Assembly: GCA_041395625.1 (NCBI GenBank)
Contig: JAWLAE010000001.1
Coordinates: 248,001-312,000 of the forward strand
DNA length: 64,000 nt
Direction: 5' to 3'
Source: CADEED01 sp041395625
GTDB taxonomy: Bacteria > Pseudomonadota > Gammaproteobacteria > Steroidobacterales > Steroidobacteraceae
A program made the translations under genes and the position numbers. Of this stretch, positions 41,184 to 51,146 are shown one piece after another. Below the pieces are notes generated by a model. That model saw nothing but the letters and a program-made list of their open reading frames with translations, made no database searches and was not told the origin of the DNA. The stretch's first letter is position 1; every line of letters begins with the position of its first letter.

Positions 41184-43571
41184 ATGAGCGGGACAGGTTT
41201 CGGCGCGTCGGTGCCACGAATTGAAGACTATCGGTTCATCACTGGCCAGGGCCGTTACACCGACGACATCACCTTGCCTGGACAGGCCTACGCCTACGTC
41301 CTGCGTTCGTCTATTGCGCACGGCACGCTGCGCCGCATCGATACGACGGCAGCCAGTTCTGCGCCGGGTGTCATCGGTGTGTTCACAGCCGCCGACCTGC
41401 AAGCTGATCAGATCGGCAACCTGCCGTGCGCCTGGCACACCACCAACGTTGACGGCAGTGCGCGCTTCGACCCACCCCATCCGGTGCTCGCAGGCGAGCG
41501 CGTTCGACACGTCGGCGAGCCGATCGCGTTGATTGTCGCCGAGACACTCATGCAAGCCCGCGACGCCGCGGAACTCATTGAATGTGACTTCGACGACCTC
41601 CCGGCGGTTGCCACGATCGAACGTGCCATTGCTCCCGAGGCACCCTGCCTTTGGCAGCAGGCCCCCGGCAATGTCGCGTTTCACTGGCGTAGCGGCGATC
41701 TTGACGCGACTGAGCGTGAGTTCGCCAAGGCGGCCCACATCGCGCGCCTCGATCTCATCAACAACCGTTTGGTCTGTAACCCGATGGAGCCTCGTACGGC
41801 GACTGGAGCCTACGATGGCGGTAAGGATGAATTCACACTTTATCTGTCGACCCAAACGCCGCATATCGAACGACTGTTGTTAGCAAAGGCTACGCTGCGC
41901 GTGCCGGAGAGCAAGCTGCGGGTGGTATCGCCCGACGTCGGCGGTGGCTTCGGCACCAAGGCGCAGCATTACCCAGAGACCGTGCTCGTGCTATGGGCCG
42001 CCCGCCGCCTCGGCAGGCCGGTGCACTGGGCGGCCGATCGCAGCGAGGGCTTCGTCAGCGATCGACAGGCCAGAGACCACGTCACCCATGTCGAACTGGC
42101 ACTCGATGCCGACGGCAAGTTTCTCGCCCTCAGAGTCGACACCGACGCCAATCTGGGCGCCTATTTCTCGACCTTCGGGCCGCTGATCTGCACTTTTTTG
42201 TACTCCAGTGTGCTTTGCGGCAACTACGCCATTCCCGTCGGTTGTTGTGACGTGCGGGGCATCTGGACTAACACCGTGCCCACCGACGCGTATCGCGGCG
42301 CAGGCAGGCCAGAAGCGATATTCGTGATCGAGCGAATCGTCGATCAGGCCGCGCGTGACCTGGGTATCGATCGTGCCGAACTGCGGCGCCGAAATCTCAT
42401 CCGTTCGGACCAGCTCCCCTGGAAGACGCCGTTCGGGTTCGAATACGAACCGAGTGACTACCCGGCTCTGCTCGCCCGCGCGCTGGAATTGGGCGACTAC
42501 GCCGGTTTCGAGGCCAGACGGGCGCAGTCGAAAGCGCAAGGCCTGCTGCGCGGCATCGGCATTTCCTGTTACCTCGAGGCCGGCGGTGAGGGCCCGTCGG
42601 CCTTGTATCTCGCCTCCGGCGGTGGCGTTGGCATGTTCGAAGGCGCCACCGTCCGCGTCAATCCGTCCGGGAGTGTCGTGGTGCTGACCGGCACTCACTC
42701 GCACGGCCAGGGACACGAGACCACCTTTGCGCAACTCGTCTGCGAACGGCTCGGCGTGCCAATCGAGCAGGTCGACATCGTCCATGGCGATACCGGACGG
42801 GTACAGTACGGCATCGGCACGCTCGGCTCACGCTCACTGGCACTCGGCGGCAGCGCTATTGCCATGGCGATCGACAAGATCATTGCCAAAGGCAAACGCA
42901 TCGCCGCTCGCGTGCTCGAGGCGAGCGAGACGGACGTGGAATTCCAGAGCGGACGATTCTCGATCCGGGGCACAGATCGCGGCCTGGCGTTCCAGGAAGT
43001 GGCATTCCTGGCCCACGCGCCAGCCGCCTGGCCGTGCAATGAGATCGAACCCGGGCTCGAAGAGAAAGCCTTCTTTGATCCACCGAACTTCGTGTTTCCG
43101 GCCGGTGCGCATATCTGCGAGGTGGAAATCGACCCAGAGACGGGCAAGACGCGCTTCACGGCCTACGCAGTCGTCGACGATTTCGGCGCGATCCTCAATC
43201 CGATGATCGTCGATGGGCAGGTGCATGGCGGTCTTGCGCAGGGCATCGGCCAGGCGCTGCTGGAACAGTGCGTTTATGATCCCGACACGGCGCAACTGCT
43301 ATCCGGCAGTTTCATGGACTATACGATGCCGCGCGCCGACGATCTGCCGTCGTTCACCACCGATTACATCAACTTTCCGTCGCCTAACAACGTGCTCGGC
43401 GTGAAAGGTTGCGGTGAAGCAGGTACGATCGCATCGCCACCGGCGGTCATCGGTGCGGTGCTGGATGCGCTGGCGCCACTCGGCGTGACCGACATCGCCA
43501 TACCGGCAACGCCGCACGCGGTCTGGCAGGCGATTCGCGCCGCTCAGAAGGGTTTGGCAGTACCGATGTAA
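41184..43571 (+). CDS. coxL: molybdenum hydroxylase large subunit, form II CoxL-like
   Basis: The 795-residue catalytic subunit binds molybdopterin cytosine dinucleotide: GGGFGTKAQHYPETVLVLWA, the active-site loop TDAYRGAGRPEAIF and the C-terminal catalytic Glu region VKGCGEAGTIASPPAVIGA. The AYRGAGR loop marks form II, in contrast to AYxCSFR of true CO dehydrogenases, so the substrate is probably an organic heterocycle. A strong AAGGAG precedes ATG 41184. The 3' end overlaps a convergent gene by 28 bases. Confidence 0.9.
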   Translation: MSGTGFGASVPRIEDYRFITGQGRYTDDITLPGQAYAYVLRSSIAHGTLRRIDTTAASSAPGVIGVFTAADLQADQIGNLPCAWHTTNVDGSARFDPPHPVLAGERVRHVGEPIALIVAETLMQARDAAELIECDFDDLPAVATIERAIAPEAPCLWQQAPGNVAFHWRSGDLDATEREFAKAAHIARLDLINNRLVCNPMEPRTATGAYDGGKDEFTLYLSTQTPHIERLLLAKATLRVPESKLRVVSPDVGGGFGTKAQHYPETVLVLWAARRLGRPVHWAADRSEGFVSDRQARDHVTHVELALDADGKFLALRVDTDANLGAYFSTFGPLICTFLYSSVLCGNYAIPVGCCDVRGIWTNTVPTDAYRGAGRPEAIFVIERIVDQAARDLGIDRAELRRRNLIRSDQLPWKTPFGFEYEPSDYPALLARALELGDYAGFEARRAQSKAQGLLRGIGISCYLEAGGEGPSALYLASGGGVGMFEGATVRVNPSGSVVVLTGTHSHGQGHETTFAQLVCERLGVPIEQVDIVHGDTGRVQYGIGTLGSRSLALGGSAIAMAIDKIIAKGKRIAARVLEASETDVEFQSGRFSIRGTDRGLAFQEVAFLAHAPAAWPCNEIEPGLEEKAFFDPPNFVFPAGAHICEVEIDPETGKTRFTAYAVVDDFGAILNPMIVDGQVHGGLAQGIGQALLEQCVYDPDTAQLLSGSFMDYTMPRADDLPSFTTDYINFPSPNNVLGVKGCGEAGTIASPPAVIGAVLDALAPLGVTDIAIPATPHAVWQAIRAAQKGLAVPM

Positions 43572-44215
43572 GCCACGACGAGCACCAGGAACCACAGCGT
43601 CCCCGCCGAGAAGCCACACCAGAAACGCGTGCGGTTCATCAGCGGTTCCGCCCGCAGTTTCTCATCACCGCCGCGCCGTGCCATTTCAATCAGCGGATAC
43701 CAATGGTCCGCCGACCGCATGATCCAGATGCCATTCCAGACGATCAGGCCGTAGATCGCCATCTTCAAGCCGAGCCAATTTGGCACCGCGATCCATTCGC
43801 TGATGAGTACCACGAGTCCGAGACTGAACATGATGGCGCCAACGAGCGCCCAGATGCGCCGATCCCAGCGTGCCCACATCAGACCACGCGGCGATCGGCC
43901 GAGGCGCCGCACGGAAAAGATGGATGCCAGCCAGCCCGCACAGGCCAGCCACACCAGGAGCAGCCAACCGCCCGTGATCGGCGAGCCGTAGTAGGTAGCC
44001 AGGGTGAAGCCCAGCCCCAGCATCAGCACGATGCTGATGCGTGGCGCCATATCGACCTTGTAGCGTATCTGACGTACCCGCATGCGTTCTTCGATGTCGA
44101 GGTCATGCCGCGTGAGCTGACTGTCGCAGAAAAACACACCCAGATCTGCGCCTAGCCAATAGCCAAACAGCAGGATGTGGAGGTAGAGCAGGACAAAATA
44201 GGGCTCGATAGACAC
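43544..44215 (-). CDS. multi-pass membrane protein of the hydroxylase operon
   Basis: The 223-residue integral membrane protein has about five helices (FVLLYLHILLFGYWLGADLG, ISIVLMLGLGFTLATYYG, GWLLLVWLACAGWLASIF, IWALVGAIMFSLGLVVLISE, GTLWFLVLVVAYIG). No family name is certain. It is last in a six-gene operon, 26 bases after the AllA-like gene. It could be a membrane anchor or quinone-side partner of the hydroxylase, or a transporter component. Confidence 0.65.
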   Translation of the reverse strand: MSIEPYFVLLYLHILLFGYWLGADLGVFFCDSQLTRHDLDIEERMRVRQIRYKVDMAPRISIVLMLGLGFTLATYYGSPITGGWLLLVWLACAGWLASIFSVRRLGRSPRGLMWARWDRRIWALVGAIMFSLGLVVLISEWIAVPNWLGLKMAIYGLIVWNGIWIMRSADHWYPLIEMARRGGDEKLRAEPLMNRTRFWCGFSAGTLWFLVLVVAYIGTAKPF

Positions 44216-44241
44216 GAATCGGTTCTCCCAAACGCTTTGCG

Positions 44242-44817
44242 CTAAACCTCGACTTTGAACGTCACTCCGAACCGTGTTAGCAGATCGCGTTTCACCAAGT
44301 CCGCGCTCACCGCTTCATCCTGCACCACGTTGTCGACCACTAGACCATCGGTGGCTTCTTTGCGCAGGATCACCAGCAGATTCGTGTTGTCGAACACGGC
44401 GAACGGGAACTCGTGCCAGGTATTGATATGCATCAGGAAGCCCCCCTGGCCATCGAAAAGGAAGGCTTCGGCCTTGTCGATGTCTGGCGTCTCGGCGTCA
44501 CTGGGTGGCGCGAACACGGCGACGAATGGCTTCGAGCCTAGCGAGACAAACACCTGCGTGTGCTTGGGGTGTCGCTCCATCCAGCGCACTTCCAACGGGC
44601 GGCGATCGAGTGTAACGACCGGCATCTCCGTCTCGCCATCGGACTTGAACTCGGCGACCCGCCGCACCTTCGCCTTGCCGTCGTAGAACTCGATCGGCAT
44701 CGGCTTGACGTCGGGATGGTAGCCGAGGATCGTGCCGTAGGGTGCTAGCGCCGCGGGCGTTGCCTGCTTGGCGTGGAGCACGCGCACCTCGGTCTTCCGA
44801 TTCGTCACTGCATTCAT
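44242..44817 (-). CDS. ureidoglycolate lyase (AllA)-family protein
   Basis: The 191-residue cupin-like protein has AllA-type sequence: APYGTILGYHPDVKPMPIEF, VRWMERHPKHTQVFVSLGSK, FVAVFAPP and MHINTWHEFPFAVFDNTNLL. The classic enzyme splits ureidoglycolate to glyoxylate and urea in purine breakdown. Here it sits between a molybdenum hydroxylase and pyridine genes, and no other allantoin gene is present, so it may act on another C-N product. It is translationally close to its neighbours (22-26 base gaps). Confidence 0.78.
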   Translation of the reverse strand: MNAVTNRKTEVRVLHAKQATPAALAPYGTILGYHPDVKPMPIEFYDGKAKVRRVAEFKSDGETEMPVVTLDRRPLEVRWMERHPKHTQVFVSLGSKPFVAVFAPPSDAETPDIDKAEAFLFDGQGGFLMHINTWHEFPFAVFDNTNLLVILRKEATDGLVVDNVVQDEAVSADLVKRDLLTRFGVTFKVEV

Positions 44818-44839
44818 ATCGTTCTACTCAGCCTCGGGT

Positions 44840-45337
44840 CTATTTCAGTTGTTTCATCACACGAGCCGCCGCGCGCACCGCGCGCACGATGCTCTGGTAG
44901 CCGGTGCAGCGGCAGAGGTTGCCTGCCATCGCCGTGCGGATCTCGTCATCTGTTGGCTCGGCGTTGCTCTTCAAGAGCTCCGTGGCGGTGAGCACCATGC
45001 CCGGCGCACAAAAAGCACACTGCAGCCCCGCCTCGTCCCAGAATGCCTGCTGGATGGGTGTTAGCTTGCCTTCTGCGTCCTTCAGACCCTCGAGTGTCGT
45101 GATCGTTTTGCGTTGAACCGTGGCGGCGAGCGTGATGCAGGACTTCGCCACTTGGCCGTCGATCAGCACGGTGCAGGCACCGCAGTGACCGGTCATGCAG
45201 CCCATGTGGGTGCCGGTCAGTCGCATTTCCTCACGCAACAGTTCTAGCAGCGTCGTGCCCGGCGCGATCTCAAGCTCGCACGGCTTGTTGTTCACTCGAC
45301 ATTGCAGCAGCACGCTATCTTCGAGCATCTCTTCCAT
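44840..45337 (-). CDS. second molybdenum hydroxylase, [2Fe-2S] subunit
   Basis: The 165-residue subunit from ATG 45337 has two clusters: THMGCMTGHCGACTVLIDGQ with VAKSC, and LQCAFCAPGMVL with NLCRCTGY. The longer upstream frame runs into the preceding gene and is not used. It is the electron-transfer subunit for the large subunit encoded upstream, with the FAD subunit between them. Confidence 0.9.
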   Translation of the reverse strand: MEEMLEDSVLLQCRVNNKPCELEIAPGTTLLELLREEMRLTGTHMGCMTGHCGACTVLIDGQVAKSCITLAATVQRKTITTLEGLKDAEGKLTPIQQAFWDEAGLQCAFCAPGMVLTATELLKSNAEPTDDEIRTAMAGNLCRCTGYQSIVRAVRAAARVMKQLK

Positions 45338-45359
45338 GTTGGTTGTCACTAGCGATGCC

Positions 45360-46235
45360 TCACTTGTTAGTTCGTTGCGCGTTGGCCACGGCGGCCTGTA
45401 CGGCTCGTCGCGCCACAACGCCCGCCATGGCGCGACGCCAGGTGGCATCGCCCTGCTGATCGTCGAGCAGCGTCTTGGGCGATGCGCTGCAGAGGCTCTC
45501 TACTCTGGCGCCTGCGACCGCATCCCACGGTTTGCCTAGTAGCCCGTGCAGTGCCTCGCTCGCATCGAGCGGCTGCTCACTGACAGCGCCGATAACGACG
45601 CGCAGCGTCGAGAGTTTGTTGCCGGTAAGAGAAACGACCGCGGCCGCGTTGGCCGAGCCATAACTGCCGGCTGTGATCTTGAGCTTCTCGTAGGCCCAGC
45701 CGGCGTCCGGCTGCATCGACTTCAACAGAATGCGTGTCAGCAATGACGACGTACCCAAGCCATGACTCGTCTCCGCCAGGATCTTACCGAGCGCAGCGCG
45801 CCGGACACCCTCCGGTGCCTGGATCTCCACGTCCGCTTGCAGCGCTAACAACACCGGCGCAATGTCATAGAGCGGGTGCATCGCGACTAGATTGCCGCCC
45901 ACGGTGCCGCGATTGTGCACTTGCCAACCACCGCCCACCTGCGCCGCTGCATGCGCCAGCAGAGGCAGCGCGCGTTGAACAATGGCGTCCCGCTGCAGAG
46001 TGCGATGGACCGTGAGCGCACCGATGGCGACCTCGCCGTCCTTTTCGGTGATACCCGCTAACTCCGGCAACGCCGCGATATCCACATACACGGTGGGCAT
46101 TAGTCGGCCATAGTTCACGTGCGGCATCAGTTCCTGACCACCCGCAATGACAACCGCGCCTGCACCGAGGTTGCCCAAGACCTCTACTGCTTGCGCCGCC
46201 GAGCGTGGCCGCGCGTACTGCGGATGAAGGCTCAT
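45360..46235 (-). CDS. second molybdenum hydroxylase, FAD subunit
   Basis: The 291-residue FAD-binding subunit contains VIAGGQELMPHVNYGRLMP near residue 35 and NRGTVGGNLVAMHPLYDIAP near 110, with a CO-dehydrogenase flavoprotein C-terminal domain. It overlaps the end of the large-subunit gene by four bases. Gene order large, FAD, FeS is the reverse of the cox operon, so the two enzymes are not a recent duplication. Confidence 0.88.
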   Translation of the reverse strand: MSLHPQYARPRSAAQAVEVLGNLGAGAVVIAGGQELMPHVNYGRLMPTVYVDIAALPELAGITEKDGEVAIGALTVHRTLQRDAIVQRALPLLAHAAAQVGGGWQVHNRGTVGGNLVAMHPLYDIAPVLLALQADVEIQAPEGVRRAALGKILAETSHGLGTSSLLTRILLKSMQPDAGWAYEKLKITAGSYGSANAAAVVSLTGNKLSTLRVVIGAVSEQPLDASEALHGLLGKPWDAVAGARVESLCSASPKTLLDDQQGDATWRRAMAGVVARRAVQAAVANAQRTNK

Positions 46236-48655
46236 GCGACCTCCCGTTTGCGGGCTGGCTGCGCCGCCGATTGGATCGCTTGCCAGACCCGCGGCGCGGT
46301 CAACGGCAGATCTGTAATCGACACGTTCAAGGGCGCGAGGGCGTCGTTTACCGCATTCACCACCGCCGCCGCTGAGCCGCCGACACCGGCCTCGCCGGCG
46401 CCCTTCAGACCCTGGTAGGTCACCGGATTGGGGCTATCGTGGTGCACCATGTTGATCGCCGGCACGTCGTGCGCGCGCGGCATCACATAGTTGACGAACG
46501 TGTTTGTGAGCTGTCGCCCCTGCGCATCGAAGCGGATCTCCTCGTTCAGCATGCCGCCGATCCCAAAGGCGATCGCCCCACAGGCCTGGCCCTCGACCAG
46601 CACCGGATTGATCACCTTGCCGCAGTCATGCGCCGCCGCAAACTGCAGCAGTTTCACTTGGCCCGTCTCGCGGTCCACCTCGCACACCACCGCATATGCC
46701 GCATTCGAATAGCTCGGGTACGGATTGATGCGGCCCTTCTCATCGGGCGTGTGCCGAATGAGTCCGGGTCGGAACGTACACGTGGCTTCGAGTGGCGGTG
46801 TGATTGCCAGCCCCACATCGTAGGCACGTGTATAGGCGGCGTACGCCACCTCTTTGAGACTCAGCGTCTTGTCGGGTTTCGCGCTCGAACGCAGCACGCC
46901 GCGCAAGAGGCTGACGGTCGCGAAATCGACTTCCAGCAGCGCCGCACCGATCGTGAGGATCTTCTCACGCACTTCGCGTGCGGCCATCGCCGCTGCGCCG
47001 CCGCCGACTATGGTGCTGCGGCCTGAGTAGTTACCAAAGCCGTACGGACAGGTGGTGGTATCGCCCTGAACCACTCGGATCCCTTCGAGTTCCACGCCCA
47101 GTTCGTCCGCCACGATCTGTGCCATCCCGGTGGGGTTGCCGGTGCCGGGGGTTGTGACACCGGTCAGTAACATCACCGAGCCATCGGGCCCGACTCGTAC
47201 CGTCGAGGAGTCATAGCCCGCCACCATGGTGCCTGGGATCGCGCCGCCTTCGGGTGTGAGCTCGTAGGCGAGCCCGATGCCGAGCAACTTGCCCTCGGCC
47301 CGCGCCTGCTGCTGCTTCTTCTTCCAGTTGTCGTAGCCAAGCGCCTCGAGCGTCTTCTTCACCGCGCCCGCATAGTCACCCGAGTCGTAGATCAGACCCG
47401 TGGGGCTGTTATACGGAAAGGCGTCTTTGGCGATAAAGTTGCGCAGCCGCATCTCGATCGGATCGACGCCGATGGCGCGCGCCGTGTTGTCGATCGCCAG
47501 CTCCAGCGCCAACGCCGTCGCTTCCTTACCATAGCCGCGCGAGGCGTTCCAGGACGGCTTGTTAGTGGTGACGATGTTCATCAGGACATCGACATCGGTG
47601 ACCTTGTAGGGCCCCGGAAAGGTAAGGCCCGTCAGAAACGCCATGCCCCAGCCCGGACACGCACTCGGCGCACCGGTGTTCGCCAGCGCCCGATCGCGCA
47701 GACCCAAGATCTCGCCGTCTTTTTGCACTGCGAGTTCCACTTCGTGGAGCTGCTCGCGCGCGCCGATCAGCAGGCACTCTTCGCGATCTTCTACCCACTT
47801 CACTGGCTGGCCCGTGCGCTTGGTGAGCAAGCACACCAGCGCTTCTTCCGGGTGGCCGTGCATCTTCATGCCGAAGGCGCCACCGATCGCCGGCGCCACG
47901 ATCCGAATCAGATTCTCCGGCATGCGCAGCGCCGTGGAGAGCACATGCCGCAGCGGATGCGGGTTCTGGGCCGTTGCATAGAACGTGATGCCGTGCGTCT
48001 CGTGATCCCAGACCGCGTTGTACGTGCGCGTCTCGATCGGTTGCGTCGAGAAGCGATGGATACGCACTGTCGTTTTAACAACCCGATGCGCGCGCTCGAA
48101 GGCTTTGACCACATCGCCATTCACAAACGGCAGTGCCATGATGCTGTTATCGGCCCAACCCGGCACCACCACTGGTGCACCGGGCTTCACCGCGTCCTCG
48201 GCCTCAAGCACGGCCGGGGCCGGCTCATATTCCACCTGCACGCGCGACGCTGCATAGCGCGCCGTCTTCTTGTCCTCAGCCACGACCACCGCAACGGGTT
48301 GCCCGAACTGCCACACCTGGTCGAGTGCGAGACAGCGCACGTGCACCGTCTTGCCGCCAAACACTGCGGCATCGATGTAGTGCGGGATGGGATCAAGGTG
48401 CTCCGCCGCTTCCTTCCCCTCCATCGCCAGCACCACGCCCGCCACCTTCAGTGCGCCCGACAGATCCACGCGCTTGATGCGCGCGGCCGCATGCGGACTA
48501 CGCACAAAGTGCGCGTGCAGTTGCCCTGGAAACTGAAAATCGCTGGTGTACTTCGCCACACCCGCCACCAGTGCATCGCCGCCCAACGTACGCACGCCTT
48601 GGCCGACATATGCCCTGTCGCTACCGCCTTGGGCGTGCTTGGATTTTGCAGTCAT
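46232..48655 (-). CDS. second molybdenum hydroxylase, large catalytic subunit
   Basis: The 807-residue xanthine oxidase-family large subunit starts at ATG 48655. The cofactor loop GGAFGMKMHGHPEEALVCLL and the catalytic Glu loop GLKGAGEAGVGGSAAAVVNA are present. The substrate-side loop reads NKPSWNASRGYGKEATALAL where form II enzymes have AYRGAGRPE, so the active-site pocket is unusual. It sits 28 bases after a TonB receptor, which suggests a scarce, imported substrate. A nicotinate or related pyridine hydroxylase is a plausible role. Confidence 0.88.
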   Translation of the reverse strand: MTAKSKHAQGGSDRAYVGQGVRTLGGDALVAGVAKYTSDFQFPGQLHAHFVRSPHAAARIKRVDLSGALKVAGVVLAMEGKEAAEHLDPIPHYIDAAVFGGKTVHVRCLALDQVWQFGQPVAVVVAEDKKTARYAASRVQVEYEPAPAVLEAEDAVKPGAPVVVPGWADNSIMALPFVNGDVVKAFERAHRVVKTTVRIHRFSTQPIETRTYNAVWDHETHGITFYATAQNPHPLRHVLSTALRMPENLIRIVAPAIGGAFGMKMHGHPEEALVCLLTKRTGQPVKWVEDREECLLIGAREQLHEVELAVQKDGEILGLRDRALANTGAPSACPGWGMAFLTGLTFPGPYKVTDVDVLMNIVTTNKPSWNASRGYGKEATALALELAIDNTARAIGVDPIEMRLRNFIAKDAFPYNSPTGLIYDSGDYAGAVKKTLEALGYDNWKKKQQQARAEGKLLGIGLAYELTPEGGAIPGTMVAGYDSSTVRVGPDGSVMLLTGVTTPGTGNPTGMAQIVADELGVELEGIRVVQGDTTTCPYGFGNYSGRSTIVGGGAAAMAAREVREKILTIGAALLEVDFATVSLLRGVLRSSAKPDKTLSLKEVAYAAYTRAYDVGLAITPPLEATCTFRPGLIRHTPDEKGRINPYPSYSNAAYAVVCEVDRETGQVKLLQFAAAHDCGKVINPVLVEGQACGAIAFGIGGMLNEEIRFDAQGRQLTNTFVNYVMPRAHDVPAINMVHHDSPNPVTYQGLKGAGEAGVGGSAAAVVNAVNDALAPLNVSITDLPLTAPRVWQAIQSAAQPARKREVA

Positions 48656-48683
48656 ATCAACCCCCTCTGTCGCGGCGCGCTGC

Positions 48684-51146
48684 TCAGAACTTGACGCCGA
48701 CTTCGATGCCCACCGTGCGACGCGAACCTGGCGCGATGAAGGCACCGCCGAACTCCGGTGCCGGAATCACTTCCGCGATCCATTTCTCATCGAGAGCGTT
48801 CTGCGCGAAGGCCGTGACCGACCAACGCTCGCCTTCCAAGCCGACGCGAAGATCGAGCGTATCAAACCGATCGCGCTGCGTGAGTGTGTAGTTAGCGGTA
48901 CCCAGCCCTGGGAATACCAGATCGAACACGGTACGAATGTCCTGCCCCTGCACGGTATGGAACCACGTCGGCCCCGTGATGCGATAGTCGGCGCGGACGG
49001 CCAAACCGAGTGCATCCGTCAGCGGGTACTTGGCTTGCGTGCCGAGGTTGATGGTGTAGTCAGCCGTGTACGGAGACTCGTTACCCACGGTATTGGGCCG
49101 CGACGCATTCTCCTTGATTTCACTGTCGGTCAAATTCACGGCACCAAACACGGTCCAGCCGTCGGCGATTCGATACTGGGCTCCGAGCTCCACGCCCTGG
49201 ATCTCGACCTTGTCGATATTGGTTACGGTACGGAGCAAGCCGAACCCGCCCGTGTAGAACTCGAAGAACTGCATATCATCGACTTCGGTGCGGTAGAACG
49301 CCAGATCGAGCGCCAGCCGGCCGCCGAGCACGCTGCCCTTGGTACCGACCTCGATCGCGCTCGAAGTCTCTTTGCGGTAGTCGTCCTCGACCAGCAGGTT
49401 GGCGCCCAGAGGCACATTGAAGTTGGATTCGATTACCGCGTTGCTGCCCTGGTTGTTGAAGCCACCGGCCTTGAAGCCAATGCCCCAGTTGGCAAACAGC
49501 GACCACTCCGGCACCGGTTTGTAAGTGACCGCCACTTTGGGCTGTAGCTGGGTGTACACACGCGACTTCGGCGCGATCGTGCCGCTGGCAGGCAAGCCGG
49601 GGTTGATAGGCGTATTGGTGGCCGGATCCAGGACGTTCGGCACCCGGCTTTCGACATCCCGTTCCTCGCGGTCGTAGCGCAACGCCAATGACATCGAGAG
49701 TTGATCGGTAGCCTCGTATTGAAGCGAGCCGAAACCGGCGTACACATCGGTCTTGAACTGGTCATCGAACAACAATGATGTCGGGTTCGAGCTGCCCGGC
49801 GGGTTGTAAGTCTGGCGAATACCCTGTTGACCCGTGTCCTCGGCAATCGCCACCGCATTGCGGCGATCGATCTGCAGCAGATAGGCACCGATCGACCACT
49901 TCAGCGGCCCGCCGCTGGTCGAGGCGAGACGGATTTCCACGCTGTCGTCCTGCTGATTGCGCAGCTGGTACTGCGTACCGTCGCAGGTGGTGGCGCCAAA
50001 CGGCCCAAACACCGAAGTGAACGGCGCCGCGGTGAAAAACTGCGGCGACGGCGGTTGGTAGCCAGCCGCCACCAGTCCGGTACGCGTAGCCGCACAGGAG
50101 GGCTGAAGTTCAAAGCGATAAAAGGACGCTGCCGTGCTGTCCGCCAGCCAATCCTGCTCCACGTCCGAATGCAGATACCAGGCGGTCAACGTGCCGAATG
50201 ACAGCTCCTGCGTCCAGCGAATCGAGGCTTCCATGGTTTCCTGGCGGTTGTCCGGAACGATGTTGCCCACGAAGTTGAATGGATGTTCGTTTACGTCTCG
50301 ATTGAAGTCCGGATTACCGAGCGCGGCTGCAAACCCAGGCAGATTGAAGCCGGCATTGAAGCTCAGCGCGGCCGCGTCCACCTTACCAAAGCGGGCCTTG
50401 AAGTCGATCTCCGTCGCATCGGTTGGCGTAAAGACCAAGCGCGTGCCGATGTTCCAGCCACGGTAGTTATCTACCTGACTACCCTGACTGATCGGATTGG
50501 GCCCGGTGTTCTTGTAGAACCCGTCGGTCTCACGGAAGTCGCCAAACAAGACAAACCCCGCGCGATCCGAAAACGGGCCGCTCAGCGTTGCCTGCCCGCC
50601 ATAGCTCTGGTGCTCACCGAAGTTGACACTGCCGTCGAACGCATACACGTCACCCGGCTTGCGAGTCGTCATCACGATCGCACCCGCCGTGGCGTTGCGG
50701 CCATAGTACGCACCCTGCGGACCCTTCAGGACTTCCACCTGTTCCAAAGCGCCTTGAATCTGGTTGAGCTGCGCCGTGTTGGTTTTCAAGATGCCATCGA
50801 CCACGAGCGCGACATTGCTCTCAGCGTCGCGAGCACCATTGATACCGCGGATGTTGACCTGTGTATCACCCACTTCCGCGGTACCGGTCACGATCGTGAC
50901 GCCGGGTGTCAGCGCGGTGATGTCTTCTGCATTGGCTGCACCTGTGAGTTCCAAGGACTCCGACGTGAGGACCGAGACGGATGCAGGCACGTCGCGCAAC
51001 AACTCGGCGTCGCGCCGCGAGGTGACAACGATTTCTTCGAGCGCTTGCGCCTGCGGACCATCTGACTGTTGAGCAAACAGACTGGTTGGCACGGCCACCA
51101 GCGCAACAGTGAGAGCAGGAATAATTAGACCGTTGACTCGCAACAT
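48684..51146 (-). CDS. TonB-dependent receptor
   Basis: The 820-residue outer-membrane receptor has a signal peptide ending TSLFAQQ, a TonB-box-like EEIVVTSRR, a plug domain (VPASVSVLTSESLELTGAAN to KGPQGAYYGRNATAGAIVM) and a beta-barrel ending in GVKF with terminal Phe. It belongs to the large FecA/CirA-like group often used for organic compounds. First gene of the minus-strand operon, so it probably imports the hydroxylase substrate. The start may be 51146 or 51158. Confidence 0.92.
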   Translation of the reverse strand: MLRVNGLIIPALTVALVAVPTSLFAQQSDGPQAQALEEIVVTSRRDAELLRDVPASVSVLTSESLELTGAANAEDITALTPGVTIVTGTAEVGDTQVNIRGINGARDAESNVALVVDGILKTNTAQLNQIQGALEQVEVLKGPQGAYYGRNATAGAIVMTTRKPGDVYAFDGSVNFGEHQSYGGQATLSGPFSDRAGFVLFGDFRETDGFYKNTGPNPISQGSQVDNYRGWNIGTRLVFTPTDATEIDFKARFGKVDAAALSFNAGFNLPGFAAALGNPDFNRDVNEHPFNFVGNIVPDNRQETMEASIRWTQELSFGTLTAWYLHSDVEQDWLADSTAASFYRFELQPSCAATRTGLVAAGYQPPSPQFFTAAPFTSVFGPFGATTCDGTQYQLRNQQDDSVEIRLASTSGGPLKWSIGAYLLQIDRRNAVAIAEDTGQQGIRQTYNPPGSSNPTSLLFDDQFKTDVYAGFGSLQYEATDQLSMSLALRYDREERDVESRVPNVLDPATNTPINPGLPASGTIAPKSRVYTQLQPKVAVTYKPVPEWSLFANWGIGFKAGGFNNQGSNAVIESNFNVPLGANLLVEDDYRKETSSAIEVGTKGSVLGGRLALDLAFYRTEVDDMQFFEFYTGGFGLLRTVTNIDKVEIQGVELGAQYRIADGWTVFGAVNLTDSEIKENASRPNTVGNESPYTADYTINLGTQAKYPLTDALGLAVRADYRITGPTWFHTVQGQDIRTVFDLVFPGLGTANYTLTQRDRFDTLDLRVGLEGERWSVTAFAQNALDEKWIAEVIPAPEFGGAFIAPGSRRTVGIEVGVKF

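Noticed and set aside
41184..43571. True CO dehydrogenase large subunit
   Set aside because: The active-site loop is AYRGAGR, not the AYxCSFR of form I enzymes, so CO oxidation is not supported.
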